DNA from: Flavobacteriaceae bacterium
GTDB lineage: Bacteria; Bacteroidota; Bacteroidia; Flavobacteriales; Flavobacteriaceae
Length of the DNA stretch: 64,000 nucleotides
NCBI GenBank assembly: GCA_002707025.1
Contig: PALG01000014.1
Span: 33,174-97,173, forward strand
Direction of reading: 5' to 3'
In this document: positions 27,527 through 36,348 of the stretch, in pieces
Layout: every line of letters starts with the position of its first letter
Numbering within the stretch: position 1 is the first letter of the stretch
Notes under the pieces: model-generated
What the model was told of the DNA's origin: nothing
The model's input: the letters and a program-made list of their open reading frames with translations, nothing else
The model's database searches: none
Program-made: the position numbers and the translations under genes

Positions 27527-29158
27527 ATGAAGAAATATCTCCTATCCCTTATAGCCATATGTGTCACTTTTATATCCATGGCTCAGGAAGAAACCATAAG
27601 TACTTCAGAAAAAATTGATGCTACCTTCCGCGATTATACAGGGTGGTTTGTCGATGCCATATTTTATGAAATTCCTTTTTCTGATGAATTTCAGATTCCT
27701 TGGGTATTGATTGTCTTGGTAGGAGGTGCGCTATATTTTACTATATATTTTAAACTTATTAATGTCACCGGATTTTGGACGGCTATTAAAGTGGTTCGAG
27801 GAAAATACGAGGACATTGAAAAACACGGCGTTGATACACTTTACGGTGATCCTACCCCTAATGAGGGTGTTGACCTTCCAGAAACCATTCGTGATGAAAG
27901 CGCAGATGGTGAAGTATCTCACTTTCAAGCCTTAACCGCAGCGCTTTCTGCAACGGTGGGTCTTGGAAACATTGCCGGGGTAGCGGTGGCACTTTCTATT
28001 GGAGGTCCCGGAGCTACTTTCTGGATGATTCTTGCAGGAATTTTAGGAATGGCTTCCAAATTTGCGGAATGTACCCTTGGGGTGAAGTATCGTGATGTAG
28101 GGGAAGATGGAACGGTTTATGGGGGGCCTATGTACTACCTTACCAAAGGTCTTGGTGAGAAAGGTGCAAAAGGCTTAGGAAAAGTACTCGCGGTATTGTT
28201 TGCCATCTTTGTCATTGGCGGATCTTTTGGTGGTGGAAATATGTTCCAGGCCAATCAGGCTGCTGCTCAGTTTGTAAAACTTTTTGAAATTACCAATGAT
28301 AATGGCGGAATGTACTTCGGGATTGTCATGGCTGTATTGGTGGCCGTGGTCATTATTGGAGGAATTAAGCGTATCGCTTCCGTGACCGAAAAAATTGTTC
28401 CTTTTATGGCAGGTATTTATGTCTTGGGAGCTATCATTATTCTCGTAGCCAATTACCATCACATTGGGGATGCCTTCGGATTGATTTTTGAAGGAGCTTT
28501 CTCTGGTCTTGGAATTGCCGGTGGTTTGGTGGGTGTCATGATTCAGGGGATCCGACGAGGGGCCTTCTCCAATGAAGCTGGGGTAGGTTCGGCTGCCATT
28601 GCCCACTCGGCGGTACGTACCAAGTACCCCGCAAGTGAAGGAATTGTTGCCTTGTTAGAACCTTTTGTAGATACCGTGGTTATTTGTACCATGACCGCTC
28701 TCGTAATTATTATTACTAATTTTGAAGGTGGATTTATGACTTACGGTACCGAGATTACCGAAGGGGTAGAAATGACCGCAACGGCTTTTGATAGTGTCAT
28801 CCCGCACTTCTCTATTGTATTAACCGTGGCCGTAATCTTATTTGCATTCTCAACCATGATTTCTTGGTCTTATTACGGGATGCAAGGATGGAAATTTTTA
28901 TTCGGAAGAGGAAAAATGACCGACATGGTCTATAAAATCCTATTCTTAATTTTTGTTGTGGTAGGAGCATCCATTAGCTTAGGGGCAGTCATCGACTTCT
29001 CTGATGCCATGATTTTTGCCATGGTAGTTCCAAATATCATTGGAGTGCTATTGCTAACACCGGTCGTTAGAAAAGAATTGAAGAAATACATGAATGCGAT
29101 CCGTAAAAAAGGAGAAGCCCTGGAAGAAGGTGCAGAAGATTTGACCAAGCATATGTAA
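27527..29158 (+). CDS. Sodium:alanine symporter (AGCS family)
   Basis: A 543-residue transporter of the alanine/glycine:cation symporter family. Characteristic segments are ALTAALSATVGLGNIAGVAV, GGPGATFWM, GGPMYYLTKGLG, FSNEAGVGSAAIAHS and MISWSYYGMQGWKFLFG. It has about ten membrane spans. It carries a cleavable N-terminal signal-like segment (FISMAQ) and a ~90-residue N-terminal extension before the core, which is common in Bacteroidetes members. It imports alanine or glycine with Na+. A strong terminator follows immediately. Confidence 0.92.
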   Translation: MKKYLLSLIAICVTFISMAQEETISTSEKIDATFRDYTGWFVDAIFYEIPFSDEFQIPWVLIVLVGGALYFTIYFKLINVTGFWTAIKVVRGKYEDIEKHGVDTLYGDPTPNEGVDLPETIRDESADGEVSHFQALTAALSATVGLGNIAGVAVALSIGGPGATFWMILAGILGMASKFAECTLGVKYRDVGEDGTVYGGPMYYLTKGLGEKGAKGLGKVLAVLFAIFVIGGSFGGGNMFQANQAAAQFVKLFEITNDNGGMYFGIVMAVLVAVVIIGGIKRIASVTEKIVPFMAGIYVLGAIIILVANYHHIGDAFGLIFEGAFSGLGIAGGLVGVMIQGIRRGAFSNEAGVGSAAIAHSAVRTKYPASEGIVALLEPFVDTVVICTMTALVIIITNFEGGFMTYGTEITEGVEMTATAFDSVIPHFSIVLTVAVILFAFSTMISWSYYGMQGWKFLFGRGKMTDMVYKILFLIFVVVGASISLGAVIDFSDAMIFAMVVPNIIGVLLLTPVVRKELKKYMNAIRKKGEALEEGAEDLTKHM

Positions 29159-29180
29159 TAAAAAAACAAATATACTTTTT

Positions 29181-29210
29181 AAAACTCCCCTTCATTTAAA
29201 GGGGAGTTTT
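29181..29210. terminator. Strong terminator hairpin after the alanine symporter
   Basis: AAAACTCCCCTT pairs with AAGGGGAGTTTT (12-bp stem) around a short loop. A/T flanks on both sides allow function in either direction. Its 3' arm ends one base before the ATG of the next gene at 29211. Confidence 0.9.
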
Positions 29211-30092
29211 ATGTTTAAAAAGAACCGTTATTTAAGCAAATTTGGTTTCAACCAATCGGAACAGCGAGGCATCATTGTGCTGTTGTTCCTCATTTTAGCC
29301 TTTTCAACTTTCAATAAATTTTACAGCTTTCAAAAAGCGTCTTCTTTTGATAGTTCTTCGGAAGAAATCGTGACCCTGCAACAGCAAATCGATTCTTTGG
29401 AAAAGGTTGCCTTGGAAAAACGAAAGCCAAAACTGTATCCTTTCAACCCAAATTTTATTACCGATTACAAATCGTATGTACTCGGAATGAAACCGGAAGA
29501 GTTTGATAGGCTGAAAGCCTTTAGGGAGAAAAACCAATGGATTAATTCCGTTACGGATTTCCAGCAAGTGACTCAGGTAAGCGATCAATGGCTGGACTCC
29601 ATTAGTCCGTATTTTAAATTTCCCGACTGGGTAACCCGTCCCAAACCCAAAAGAAATACTTCCAATTTTGATAAGGAGAAAACTTTTTCAGAAAAGCAAG
29701 ACCTAAATCTAGCTACGGAGGAAGAACTTCAAACAGTATACGGAGTGGGAACAGTGCTTTCTTCCCGGATTTTGGAGTACCGTACAAAACTGGGTGGATT
29801 TACCGATGAGGTGCAATTGTATGCTGTTTACGGATTGTCCCCCTCAACCATTAATAATATTTTAAAGCAATTTGCCGTAAAAACCCCAAAAGAGCTATCA
29901 AAAATGAATATCAATACCGCATCTGCTTCAGATATTGCTACCCTACCAGGTATTTCGTTTCCTTTGGCAAAGGAAATATGGGAATTTGTAATGCTTAGGG
30001 AAGGAATTTCCTCTTTTGAGGAACTAAGACAAATTGAAAATCTATCGGCTAAGAAATTACAGTTAATTCAGTTATATTTGTTCGCAGAATAA
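29211..30092 (+). CDS. Membrane-anchored helix-hairpin-helix (ComEA-like) protein
   Basis: A 293-residue protein: an N-terminal membrane span (GIIVLLFLILAFSTF), a linker, and HhH motifs in the C-terminal half: DLNLATEEELQTVYGVG followed by MNINTASASDIATLPGIS. This is the DNA-binding pattern of ComEA-like proteins. The first ~60 residues after the span also resemble a degenerate HhH copy (YVLGMKPEEFDRLKAFR). A role in DNA binding at the envelope is inferred; natural competence is not shown. The ATG directly follows a terminator hairpin, so its message start is unclear. Confidence 0.8.
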   Translation: MFKKNRYLSKFGFNQSEQRGIIVLLFLILAFSTFNKFYSFQKASSFDSSSEEIVTLQQQIDSLEKVALEKRKPKLYPFNPNFITDYKSYVLGMKPEEFDRLKAFREKNQWINSVTDFQQVTQVSDQWLDSISPYFKFPDWVTRPKPKRNTSNFDKEKTFSEKQDLNLATEEELQTVYGVGTVLSSRILEYRTKLGGFTDEVQLYAVYGLSPSTINNILKQFAVKTPKELSKMNINTASASDIATLPGISFPLAKEIWEFVMLREGISSFEELRQIENLSAKKLQLIQLYLFAE

Positions 30093-30141
30093 AAATTGGA
30101 CTTTTACAAAATTCTTATCTTTAAGTCTTAAAAATTGCTGA

Positions 30142-31305
30142 ATGAATCAATATTTTACAGAAGAACACGATTTTTTTAGAAAATCCTTTCGCGATTTTCT
30201 TCAGAAAGAAGTAGTACCCCATATCGAAAAGTGGGAAAAAACCGGAACCATCGAACGCTTTATCTGGGAAAAGATGGGAGAGATGGGCTATTTTGGGATT
30301 TCCTACCCCGAAAAGTATGGTGGGCTCGATTTGGATATTTTTTACATGATCATCTTTTTGGAAGAAATGCAACGCATTAATAGCGGTGGTTTTGCCGCAG
30401 CAATGTGGGCCCATGCCTATTTGGCGATGACGCACCTTAACAAAGAGGGCAATCACGACCAGAAAGAAAAGTACCTTACGCCAAGTATTACTGGAGAAAA
30501 AATAGGGTGCCTTTGTATCACCGAACCTTTTGGAGGGAGTGATGTAGGAGGTATGCGATCTACAGCCGTAAAGGAAGGCGACCATTACGTTATCAATGGC
30601 TCCAAAACCTTTATCACCAATGGAGTGTATAGTGATTATTTGATTGTGGCTGCTAAAACCGCTCCCGAGCTAGGCAACAAAGGGATTAGCATTTTTGTTA
30701 TGGATAGGGAAGCCGAAGGAATTTCAGCGACCAAATTGGATAAGTTGGGCTGGCGTGCCAGTGATACTGGTGAAATTGCTTTTGATAATGTAAAAATTCC
30801 TGCCGAAAACTTGATGGGTGAGGAAAATGAAGGCTTTGGTTATATCATGCAGCATTTTGCCTTAGAACGACTCATTATGGGGGTGAATGCCCATGCCCGA
30901 GCCGAATGGGCCTTGGAATATACCATTCAATACATGAAAGAAAGAATGGCTTTTGGGCAGCCAATTTCGAAGTTTCAAGCCCTTCGACACAAAGTGGCAC
31001 AGTTAAGTGCCGAGACAGAAGTATGTAAAACCTTCAATTACCAAGTGGCCGCTATGCTTGGGGAAGACCAATATGCGGTAAAGGAAGCTACCATGTCGAA
31101 ATTGGTTTCGACCAAGATAGCCGATGAGGTAGCGTATGAATGCCTTCAGTTGTTGGGAGGGTATGGATATATGGAAGAATACCCCATGGCGCGATTGTTG
31201 CGAGACAGTAGGTTAGGGCCCATAGGCGGTGGTACTTCAGAGATTTTAAGGGAGATCATTGCCAAAATGGTTATCGACGGAAAAGAATACAAACCTGCTA
31301 CCTAA
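30142..31305 (+). CDS. Acyl-CoA dehydrogenase
   Basis: A 387-residue FAD-dependent acyl-CoA dehydrogenase. FAD/substrate motifs are CITEPFGGSDVGGM and KTFITNG; the C-terminal LLGGYGYMEEYPMARLLRDS and GGGTSEILREII are classic. The position that is Glu in short- and medium-chain enzymes (YEGT) is Gly here (GGGT). Glu242 in FALERLIMG sits where the catalytic base of isovaleryl-CoA and long-chain enzymes lies, so that subgroup is favoured. It catalyses alpha,beta-dehydrogenation of an acyl-CoA. The next gene overlaps its stop by one base. Confidence 0.92.
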   Translation: MNQYFTEEHDFFRKSFRDFLQKEVVPHIEKWEKTGTIERFIWEKMGEMGYFGISYPEKYGGLDLDIFYMIIFLEEMQRINSGGFAAAMWAHAYLAMTHLNKEGNHDQKEKYLTPSITGEKIGCLCITEPFGGSDVGGMRSTAVKEGDHYVINGSKTFITNGVYSDYLIVAAKTAPELGNKGISIFVMDREAEGISATKLDKLGWRASDTGEIAFDNVKIPAENLMGEENEGFGYIMQHFALERLIMGVNAHARAEWALEYTIQYMKERMAFGQPISKFQALRHKVAQLSAETEVCKTFNYQVAAMLGEDQYAVKEATMSKLVSTKIADEVAYECLQLLGGYGYMEEYPMARLLRDSRLGPIGGGTSEILREIIAKMVIDGKEYKPAT

Positions 31306-32720
31306 TGAAATCTAGTTTTGGAAAAATACTTTTGGGTGCTTTCTTGGGGCTTTTAGGGCTTCAGGTTACTGCGCAAACGGAATTGAAAAATAAAGTATCC
31401 GACTTTCTCACTTTTATGCCGATTGAAAGTGCCAGTGTGTACGTGCAAAATACGACCATTGGAACCGTTACGAATATCGATGGGAAATTTGTACTCACGG
31501 TACCTCGGGAGTACGAAAATGATACATTGGTGATATCTTCCATAGGGTACAAAAGCTACAAAACCCCTGTGAGTGAGTTCGACAATTCCATGGAAGTATT
31601 TTTGGAAGAAGATGTAGCGTCCTTGGATGAGGTTTTGGTCGTGGCAGAAACACGTCCCAAAACAGGAAACGAAATTGTACTAAGGGCTATTGAAAGGCTG
31701 TCCCGAAACATGCCGGATAGCTCTTACATCCAGAAAGGATTTTTACGCCATAAAGAGCGTAATAAAAAGGAGTACAAGTGGCTTATTGAAAGTGCGCTTA
31801 CCCTCTACGATTCTACCTATGCTTCCGAAGCCAAGAAAAACCTCAAGATCAATGTGGATGAAACCCGAAAGAGTTACGACTTAAGGGATGTGGATAGCCT
31901 TTTTGCATATGCTTCCTATTTAAAATACCATGACAATCGGGAAAACCTTCGTTCCAACAATCTTCGAAGGGATACCATAGAAACGGCTTCCTTGATCAAG
32001 GCAATTAAATGGAATGACAGTAGGTTGAACGGACTCGACAACCTTTTTAATGGAAAATTGAATTTGGTGCGAAATGTATCTGAAACGGGAGCGCTCTTCG
32101 GAAAGAACATTTTGGACAAACATCATTTCCATTTGGATACGGTGCTGGTGGACAACGGAAGAAAACTGTACAAGATCAATATCTCCAAAGGAAAGGATTA
32201 TGTGGGGCTAAACACGAAAAATATTTATAACGAAGGATTTGAGGCCAAGGGGTGGATTTATATTTATTGGGATAATTTTGCCATCAAGCGTGTGGAATAC
32301 GAATTGATCGCTGCTTCCGAAGCACAGCGCAGACGCAGTAAGAGTTTGTTCGATACATTGGTAAACCATAAATTGGTGTTAAACTACAAAGAGTACCAAG
32401 ATAAAATGTACCCTAGCTATATTTATTACGAATCCCCAAAATTGGTGAATATTGGCGACCGCTCTTCCGATGCCGAAAAAAACAAAGGAAACAAAGACGA
32501 GCAGTTTTATTATACCATACAAGAGATTCTCTTTACGGAAATCATTCACGATCGGGAAGCACTTTCCGAAGCCAAAAACCAGGAATGGTCTCAGGATATT
32601 TTCTCCCCAAGACCTTACAATGAAGAATTCTGGGAAAATTACAACGTGCTTTTGGAAAGCGAGGAAGAGGAAAAATTGATTCAGGACCTAAGTAAACGGG
32701 CTACTTTATACAAGCAGTAA
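31305..32720 (+). CDS. Secreted carboxypeptidase-regulatory-like domain protein
   Basis: A 471-residue protein with a signal peptide ending LQVTAQ. It starts with a beta-sandwich of the CarboxypepD_reg-like type (SASVYVQNTTIGTVTNIDGK, then VISSIGYKS, then LDEVLVVAE), common at the N-terminus of Bacteroidetes outer-membrane proteins. A ~350-residue region follows that I cannot assign; it has no plug or clear barrel. The start codon shares one base with the acyl-CoA dehydrogenase stop (TAATG). An envelope role is likely; function is unknown. Confidence 0.78.
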   Translation: MKSSFGKILLGAFLGLLGLQVTAQTELKNKVSDFLTFMPIESASVYVQNTTIGTVTNIDGKFVLTVPREYENDTLVISSIGYKSYKTPVSEFDNSMEVFLEEDVASLDEVLVVAETRPKTGNEIVLRAIERLSRNMPDSSYIQKGFLRHKERNKKEYKWLIESALTLYDSTYASEAKKNLKINVDETRKSYDLRDVDSLFAYASYLKYHDNRENLRSNNLRRDTIETASLIKAIKWNDSRLNGLDNLFNGKLNLVRNVSETGALFGKNILDKHHFHLDTVLVDNGRKLYKINISKGKDYVGLNTKNIYNEGFEAKGWIYIYWDNFAIKRVEYELIAASEAQRRRSKSLFDTLVNHKLVLNYKEYQDKMYPSYIYYESPKLVNIGDRSSDAEKNKGNKDEQFYYTIQEILFTEIIHDREALSEAKNQEWSQDIFSPRPYNEEFWENYNVLLESEEEEKLIQDLSKRATLYKQ

Positions 32721-32774
32721 GTACTTTGAGTAAAAAAATAGTGGGTCAAGTATTTAAAAAATTAAAATTCTATT

Positions 32775-32782
32775 TATATTTG
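32775..32782 (+). promoter_or_regulatory. Bacteroidetes -7 element TATATTTG for rpsU
   Basis: TATATTTG followed by C matches TAnnTTTG and lies 31 bases before the rpsU ATG, with the Shine-Dalgarno sequence in between. The expected -33 position has only ATTT. Confidence 0.55.
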
Positions 32783-32794
32783 CAGCCGCTAAAC

Positions 32795-32807
32795 GAAAGG
32801 AGGTGAT
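32795..32807 (+). promoter_or_regulatory. Exceptionally strong Shine-Dalgarno sequence of rpsU
   Basis: GAAAGGAGGTGAT is complementary over 13 bases to the known Bacteroidetes 16S rRNA 3' end and sits six bases before the ATG. In this phylum bS21 with bS6 and bS18 hides the anti-SD on the ribosome, and rpsU is the known exception with a strong SD used for autoregulation. Confidence 0.9.
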
Positions 32808-32813
32808 GACACT

Positions 32814-33008
32814 ATGTTAATAATACCAGTAAAAGACGGAGAAAATATCGATAGAGCGCTAAAGCGTTTTAAGCGAAAGTTCGACAAAACCGGAACCATG
32901 CGCCAGCTAAGAGACAGGCAACAATTTACGAAGCCTTCTGTGAAGCGTAGAAAGCAAATTCAAAAAGCGCAATACATTCAGCATCTTAGAGATCAGGAAG
33001 AAATTTAA
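32814..33008 (+). CDS. rpsU: 30S ribosomal protein bS21
   Basis: A 64-residue basic protein matching bS21 over its full length (PVKDGENIDRALKRFKRK, SVKRRKQ). bS21 lies at the 30S platform near the 3' end of 16S rRNA; in Bacteroidia it helps sequester the anti-Shine-Dalgarno. It has its own promoter element and a 13-base SD match, unlike nearly every other gene here. This fits feedback control: ribosomes lacking bS21 expose the anti-SD and preferentially translate rpsU. A terminator follows. Confidence 0.97.
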   Translation: MLIIPVKDGENIDRALKRFKRKFDKTGTMRQLRDRQQFTKPSVKRRKQIQKAQYIQHLRDQEEI

Positions 33009-33032
33009 ACGATTCCTTTCATGTTAATAATG

Positions 33033-33071
33033 AAAATCCGCTGCAACCCTCAAATGGTTCAGCGGATTTTT
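33033..33071 (+). terminator. Terminator after rpsU
   Basis: AAAATCCGCTG pairs with CAGCGGATTTT (11-bp stem), with an inner AACC/GGTT pair, followed by T residues. It lies 24 bp after the rpsU stop. Confidence 0.88.
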
Positions 33072-33129
33072 GCTTTGGGCACTTCCCGTTTTCCAAATAT
33101 GTTGTAAGTTTATAAGGCATCCCAAACCT

Positions 33130-34029
33130 ATGGCAACATTTTCAGAATTTACAGATTACCTGCACTTAGAGAAAAAGTATTCTCCACACACCGTAACGGC
33201 TTATCAAAAAGATTTGGAAAGTTTTTGGAAGTTTGCTTCGGAAAATTACGAATACACTTCCCTAGAGAAGGTGCACTACAGTGTAATTCGAAGCTGGATT
33301 GTAAGTTTGGTAGATGCGGGGATTTCCAACCGAAGCATTAACCGAAAAATCTCCTCCTTAAAAACCTACTATAAATTTTTGCTGAAAATTGAACGGATTA
33401 CGGAAAATCCGTTGGCAAAACATAAGTCGTTAAAAGTATCTAAAAAAATACAGGTGCCCTTTTCTGAAAAAGAAGTGAATAAGGTCATTGAATTGCTTTC
33501 TGAAGCGGAAGGGTTTGAGGGGCTAAGAAACAAACTCATTGTTGAGCTTTTTTATGCTACGGGAATGCGCCGTGCCGAATTGGTAAACCTTCAATTAACC
33601 AATATCTCCTTCGGTCATAAAACCATAAAGGTGTTAGGGAAAAGGAATAAGGAGCGTATCATTCCTTTGCTGCCTTCCACCCTGCAAACGCTCAAACAAT
33701 ATTTGGAAGTACGAAACCAATTGGAAATCATACAGGATGCAACCTATCTATTGCTCTCTAAAAAGGGCGTTAAAATATATGAAACGCTTGTTTACAGAAT
33801 TATTAATTCTTACTTTAGTATTGCATCAGAAAAGGTCAAAAAGAGTCCACATATCTTGCGACATTCTTTTGCAACGCACCTTTTAAATGAAGGAGCCGAT
33901 TTAAATGCGGTTAAAGAGCTATTAGGCCATGCAAGCTTGGCATCTACCCAAGTGTACACCCACAATAGTGTGGCCCAATTAAAGCAAGTGTATCAAAACA
34001 CACATCCGCGTACGATAAACAGAGACTAA
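33130..34029 (+). CDS. xerC: Tyrosine recombinase XerC
   Basis: A 299-residue tyrosine recombinase with an N-terminal SAM-like core-binding domain (EFTDYLHLEKKYSPHTVTAY) and a C-terminal catalytic domain. Catalytic residues visible: Arg in TGMRRAEL, H-x-x-R in HILRHSFATHLL, His in LLGHASLASTQ and nucleophile Tyr in VYTH. Length and position in a core-gene region indicate the chromosomal Xer recombinase for dimer resolution rather than a phage integrase. The ATG at 33130 matches the family start; the longer frame from 33070 overlaps the rpsU terminator. hpf follows 19 bp downstream. Confidence 0.9.
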   Translation: MATFSEFTDYLHLEKKYSPHTVTAYQKDLESFWKFASENYEYTSLEKVHYSVIRSWIVSLVDAGISNRSINRKISSLKTYYKFLLKIERITENPLAKHKSLKVSKKIQVPFSEKEVNKVIELLSEAEGFEGLRNKLIVELFYATGMRRAELVNLQLTNISFGHKTIKVLGKRNKERIIPLLPSTLQTLKQYLEVRNQLEIIQDATYLLLSKKGVKIYETLVYRIINSYFSIASEKVKKSPHILRHSFATHLLNEGADLNAVKELLGHASLASTQVYTHNSVAQLKQVYQNTHPRTINRD

Positions 34030-34048
34030 CAATTAAAATTTTGAGCGT

Positions 34049-34351
34049 ATGAAAGTGAACGTCCAAACACCCAATTTTTCAGCCGATGTAAAGTTGATCG
34101 ACTTTATCGAAAAAAAACTCTCGAAGCTGGAACAGTTTTATGACAAAATTATTTATGCCGATGTTTTTTTGAAAGTGCAAAAAACAAGTGACAAAGAAAA
34201 TAAAATAGTAGAAGTGTTGTTGAGTATTCCTGGGGATGATCTCATGGTAAAGAAGGAAGCCAAGACCTTTGAAGAGGGTACAGACGACTGTGTGCAGACT
34301 TTAGAACGACAGCTTAAAAAAAGAAAGCAAAAACAAAGAGCTTATATGTGA
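34049..34351 (+). CDS. hpf: Ribosome hibernation-promoting factor (short HPF/RaiA)
   Basis: A 100-residue protein of the HPF/RaiA family: QTPNFSADVKLIDFIEKKL at the start, a central DVFLKVQK strand and a basic tail (RQLKKRKQKQRAYM). It is the short form without the dimerisation tail of long HPF. It binds the 30S decoding region in stationary phase. It follows xerC with a 19-bp gap and probably shares its message. Confidence 0.9.
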   Translation: MKVNVQTPNFSADVKLIDFIEKKLSKLEQFYDKIIYADVFLKVQKTSDKENKIVEVLLSIPGDDLMVKKEAKTFEEGTDDCVQTLERQLKKRKQKQRAYM

Positions 34352-34394
34352 TGAATTTTTTTTCAAAAAGATTTTTTTGAAACAAATATTTATA

Positions 34395-34402
34395 TACATT
34401 TG
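34395..34402 (+). promoter_or_regulatory. Promoter element TACATTTG upstream of tRNA-Thr(TGT)
   Basis: TACATTTG followed by GC matches TAnnTTTG; a T-run ending in TTTG at 34376-34379 lies 15 bases upstream, shorter than the usual spacing. It probably drives the tRNA-Thr/tRNA-Tyr pair. Confidence 0.55.
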
Positions 34403-34464
34403 CAGTCCGTTAGAAATAGCGGACTTTTTTATGCTGAATAGTTGGTGTAGAAAAGGGCCAAAAG

Positions 34465-34538
34465 GCCGATGTAGCTCAGCTGGCTAGAGCACGTGATTTG
34501 TAATCTCGGGGTCGGGGGTTCGAGTCCCTTCATCGGCT
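34465..34538 (+). tRNA. tRNA-Thr (anticodon TGT)
   Basis: Cloverleaf with acceptor GCCGATG/CATCGGC, D stem GCTC/GAGC, loop TTTGTAA with anticodon TGT, and T loop TTCGAGT. The anticodon stem CGTGA/TCTCG has a central T-T mismatch. CCA is not encoded. Confidence 0.97.
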
Positions 34539-34574
34539 CTTAAAAGTTCTTAAAATTATTGCAATAATTGCATT

Positions 34575-34657
34575 GGGGAGATACTCAAGCGGCCAACGAG
34601 GACAGACTGTAAATCTGTTGGTTTTTACCTTCGCAGGTTCGAATCCTGCTCTCCCCA
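34575..34657 (+). tRNA. tRNA-Tyr (anticodon GTA)
   Basis: Class II tRNA of 83 nt with acceptor GGGGAGA/TCTCCCC, anticodon loop CTGTAAA with GTA, a long variable arm and T loop TTCGAAT. CCA is not encoded. Confidence 0.97.
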
Positions 34658-34698
34658 CTAAAGCAAAGAAATTTCTTTGTAAAATATTTTTTGAATAT

Positions 34699-34729
34699 TT
34701 TGAAACCAAAGAAAATATAATTAACTTTG
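34699..34729 (+). promoter_or_regulatory. Consensus Bacteroidetes promoter for tRNA-Gly/tRNA-Thr/tuf
   Basis: TTTG (34699-34702), 19 bases, then TAACTTTG (34722-34729): both elements and spacing match the known Bacteroidetes -33/-7 promoter. It stands 76 bp before tRNA-Gly and probably drives the tRNA-tuf unit. Confidence 0.8.
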
Positions 34730-34805
34730 CACGCATTTTTTAGGGATTTGCCTAAGGAATTTTGAAATTTTGTGTACCAATTTCTGAAAGTATCAGAATA
34801 AATAA

Positions 34806-34878
34806 GCGGGAGTAGCTCAGTTGGTAGAGCGTCAGCCTTCCAAGCTGAATGTCGCCGGTTCGAACCCGGTCTCCCGCT
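34806..34878 (+). tRNA. tRNA-Gly (anticodon TCC)
   Basis: 73 nt; acceptor GCGGGAG/CTCCCGC, anticodon stem TCAGC/GCTGA around CTTCCAA with TCC, T loop TTCGAAC. CCA is not encoded. Confidence 0.97.
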
Positions 34879-34970
34879 CAACAAAAATCTTCAAGATGAG
34901 GTGCTGGTTCCTTACTTGGAGTTTTTCGTGTTACTGGTAAGTGACAGCTCTCTAAACTGCAACCAGATAA

Positions 34971-35042
<72 letters not shown>

Positions 35043-35099
35043 CAATATATTGTACAAAATTTGAACACTAATATATAACTAAGATTAAATTAATACAAA

Positions 35100-36287
35100 A
35101 TGGCAAAAGAAACTTTCGACCGGTCTAAACCACACTTGAACGTGGGTACTATCGGTCACGTTGACCACGGAAAAACTACTTTGACAGCTGCTATTACAAA
35201 AGTATTGGCAGACGCTGGTTATTCAGAGGCAAGATCTTTCGACCAAATCGATAACGCTCCTGAAGAAAAAGAAAGAGGTATTACAATTAACTCTTCACAC
35301 GTAGAATATCAAACTCAAAATCGTCACTACGCACACGTTGACTGTCCAGGTCACGCGGATTACGTTAAGAACATGGTAACAGGTGCTGCGCAAATGGACG
35401 GTGCAATCCTTGTGGTTGCTGCAACCGATGGTCCTATGCCACAAACACGTGAGCACATCCTATTAGGTCGTCAAGTAGGTATTCCTCGTATCGTTGTTTT
35501 CATGAACAAAGTGGATATGGTGGATGACCCAGAATTGTTAGAGCTAGTTGAGATGGAAATCCGTGACCTATTGAGCTTCTATGAGTACGATGGTGATAAT
35601 GGTCCTGTAATTGCAGGTTCTGCACTTGGTGCTTTAAATGGTGAGCAAAAATGGGTGGATACAGTTCTTGAATTGATGGAAGCTGTTGATAACTGGATTG
35701 AAGAGCCAACTCGTGAAGTGGATAAGCCTTTCTTGATGCCAATCGAAGATGTATTCTCTATTACAGGTCGTGGAACCGTTGCAACGGGTCGTATCGAAAC
35801 TGGTGTAGCTAATACAGGAGACCCTGTTGATATTATTGGTATGGGAGCTGAAAAATTGACTTCTACTATTACTGGGGTTGAGATGTTCCGTAAAATTCTT
35901 GACAGAGGTGAAGCTGGAGATAACGTAGGTATCCTATTGAGAGGTATCGAGAAAACCGATATCAAAAGAGGGATGGTTATTGTAAAACCAGGTTCTGTAA
36001 CTCCTCACGCTAAATTCAAAGCTGAGGTGTATATCCTTAAGAAAGAAGAAGGTGGTCGTCACACTCCATTCCATAATAACTACCGTCCTCAGTTCTACGT
36101 TCGTACAACAGACGTAACAGGAAACATCAACCTTCCTGATGGAGTTGAGATGGTAATGCCAGGAGATAACTTGACCATTACTGTAGACTTGATCCAGCCT
36201 ATCGCAATGAATGTGGGACTACGTTTTGCTATCCGTGAAGGTGGTAGAACCGTAGGTGCTGGTCAGGTAACTGAAATTTTAGACTAA
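35100..36287 (+). CDS. tuf: Elongation factor Tu
   Basis: A 395-residue EF-Tu. The G domain has [15 protein letters not shown] (P loop), DCPGHADY and NKVD; the switch region contains [13 protein letters not shown]; domains 2 and 3 follow with [12 protein letters not shown] and [14 protein letters not shown]. It delivers aminoacyl-tRNA to the ribosomal A site. Codon use favours C-ending codons and Bacteroidetes-optimal choices, as expected for a very highly expressed gene. It lies in the classic tRNA-tuf-tRNA-Trp-secE-nusG-rpl-rpoBC string. Confidence 0.99.
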   Translation: MAKETFDRSKPHLNVGTIGHVDHGKTTLTAAITKVLADAGYSEARSFDQIDNAPEEKERGITINSSHVEYQTQNRHYAHVDCPGHADYVKNMVTGAAQMDGAILVVAATDGPMPQTREHILLGRQVGIPRIVVFMNKVDMVDDPELLELVEMEIRDLLSFYEYDGDNGPVIAGSALGALNGEQKWVDTVLELMEAVDNWIEEPTREVDKPFLMPIEDVFSITGRGTVATGRIETGVANTGDPVDIIGMGAEKLTSTITGVEMFRKILDRGEAGDNVGILLRGIEKTDIKRGMVIVKPGSVTPHAKFKAEVYILKKEEGGRHTPFHNNYRPQFYVRTTDVTGNINLPDGVEMVMPGDNLTITVDLIQPIAMNVGLRFAIREGGRTVGAGQVTEILD

Positions 36288-36302
36288 TACAGTTTTAAAA
36301 TA

Positions 36303-36345
36303 AAAAGTCTTAAGGTGTCCGCCAACAGCGGATGCCTTGACTTTT
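36303..36345 (+). terminator. Imperfect hairpin after tuf (terminator or processing site)
   Basis: AAAAGTC, AAGG and TCCGC pair with GCGGA, CCTT and GACTTTT around a CAACA loop, with small internal mismatches. It lies 15 bp after the tuf stop and three bases before tRNA-Trp, so partial read-through or RNA processing is likely. Confidence 0.65.
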
Positions 36346-36348
36346 CTT

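Noticed and set aside
33130..34029. Tyrosine recombinase as a sign of a prophage or integrative element
   Set aside because: Length, sequence and position beside rpsU, hpf and tRNAs fit chromosomal XerC; no att repeats or phage genes are nearby, and the tRNAs are intact.
35500..35965. Minus-strand open frames across tuf
   Set aside because: Shadows produced by the strong codon bias of tuf; no start context or homology.
36303..36345. Hairpin after tuf as a riboswitch or small RNA
   Set aside because: It is a single imperfect hairpin with no conserved aptamer features; a terminator or processing role is sufficient.
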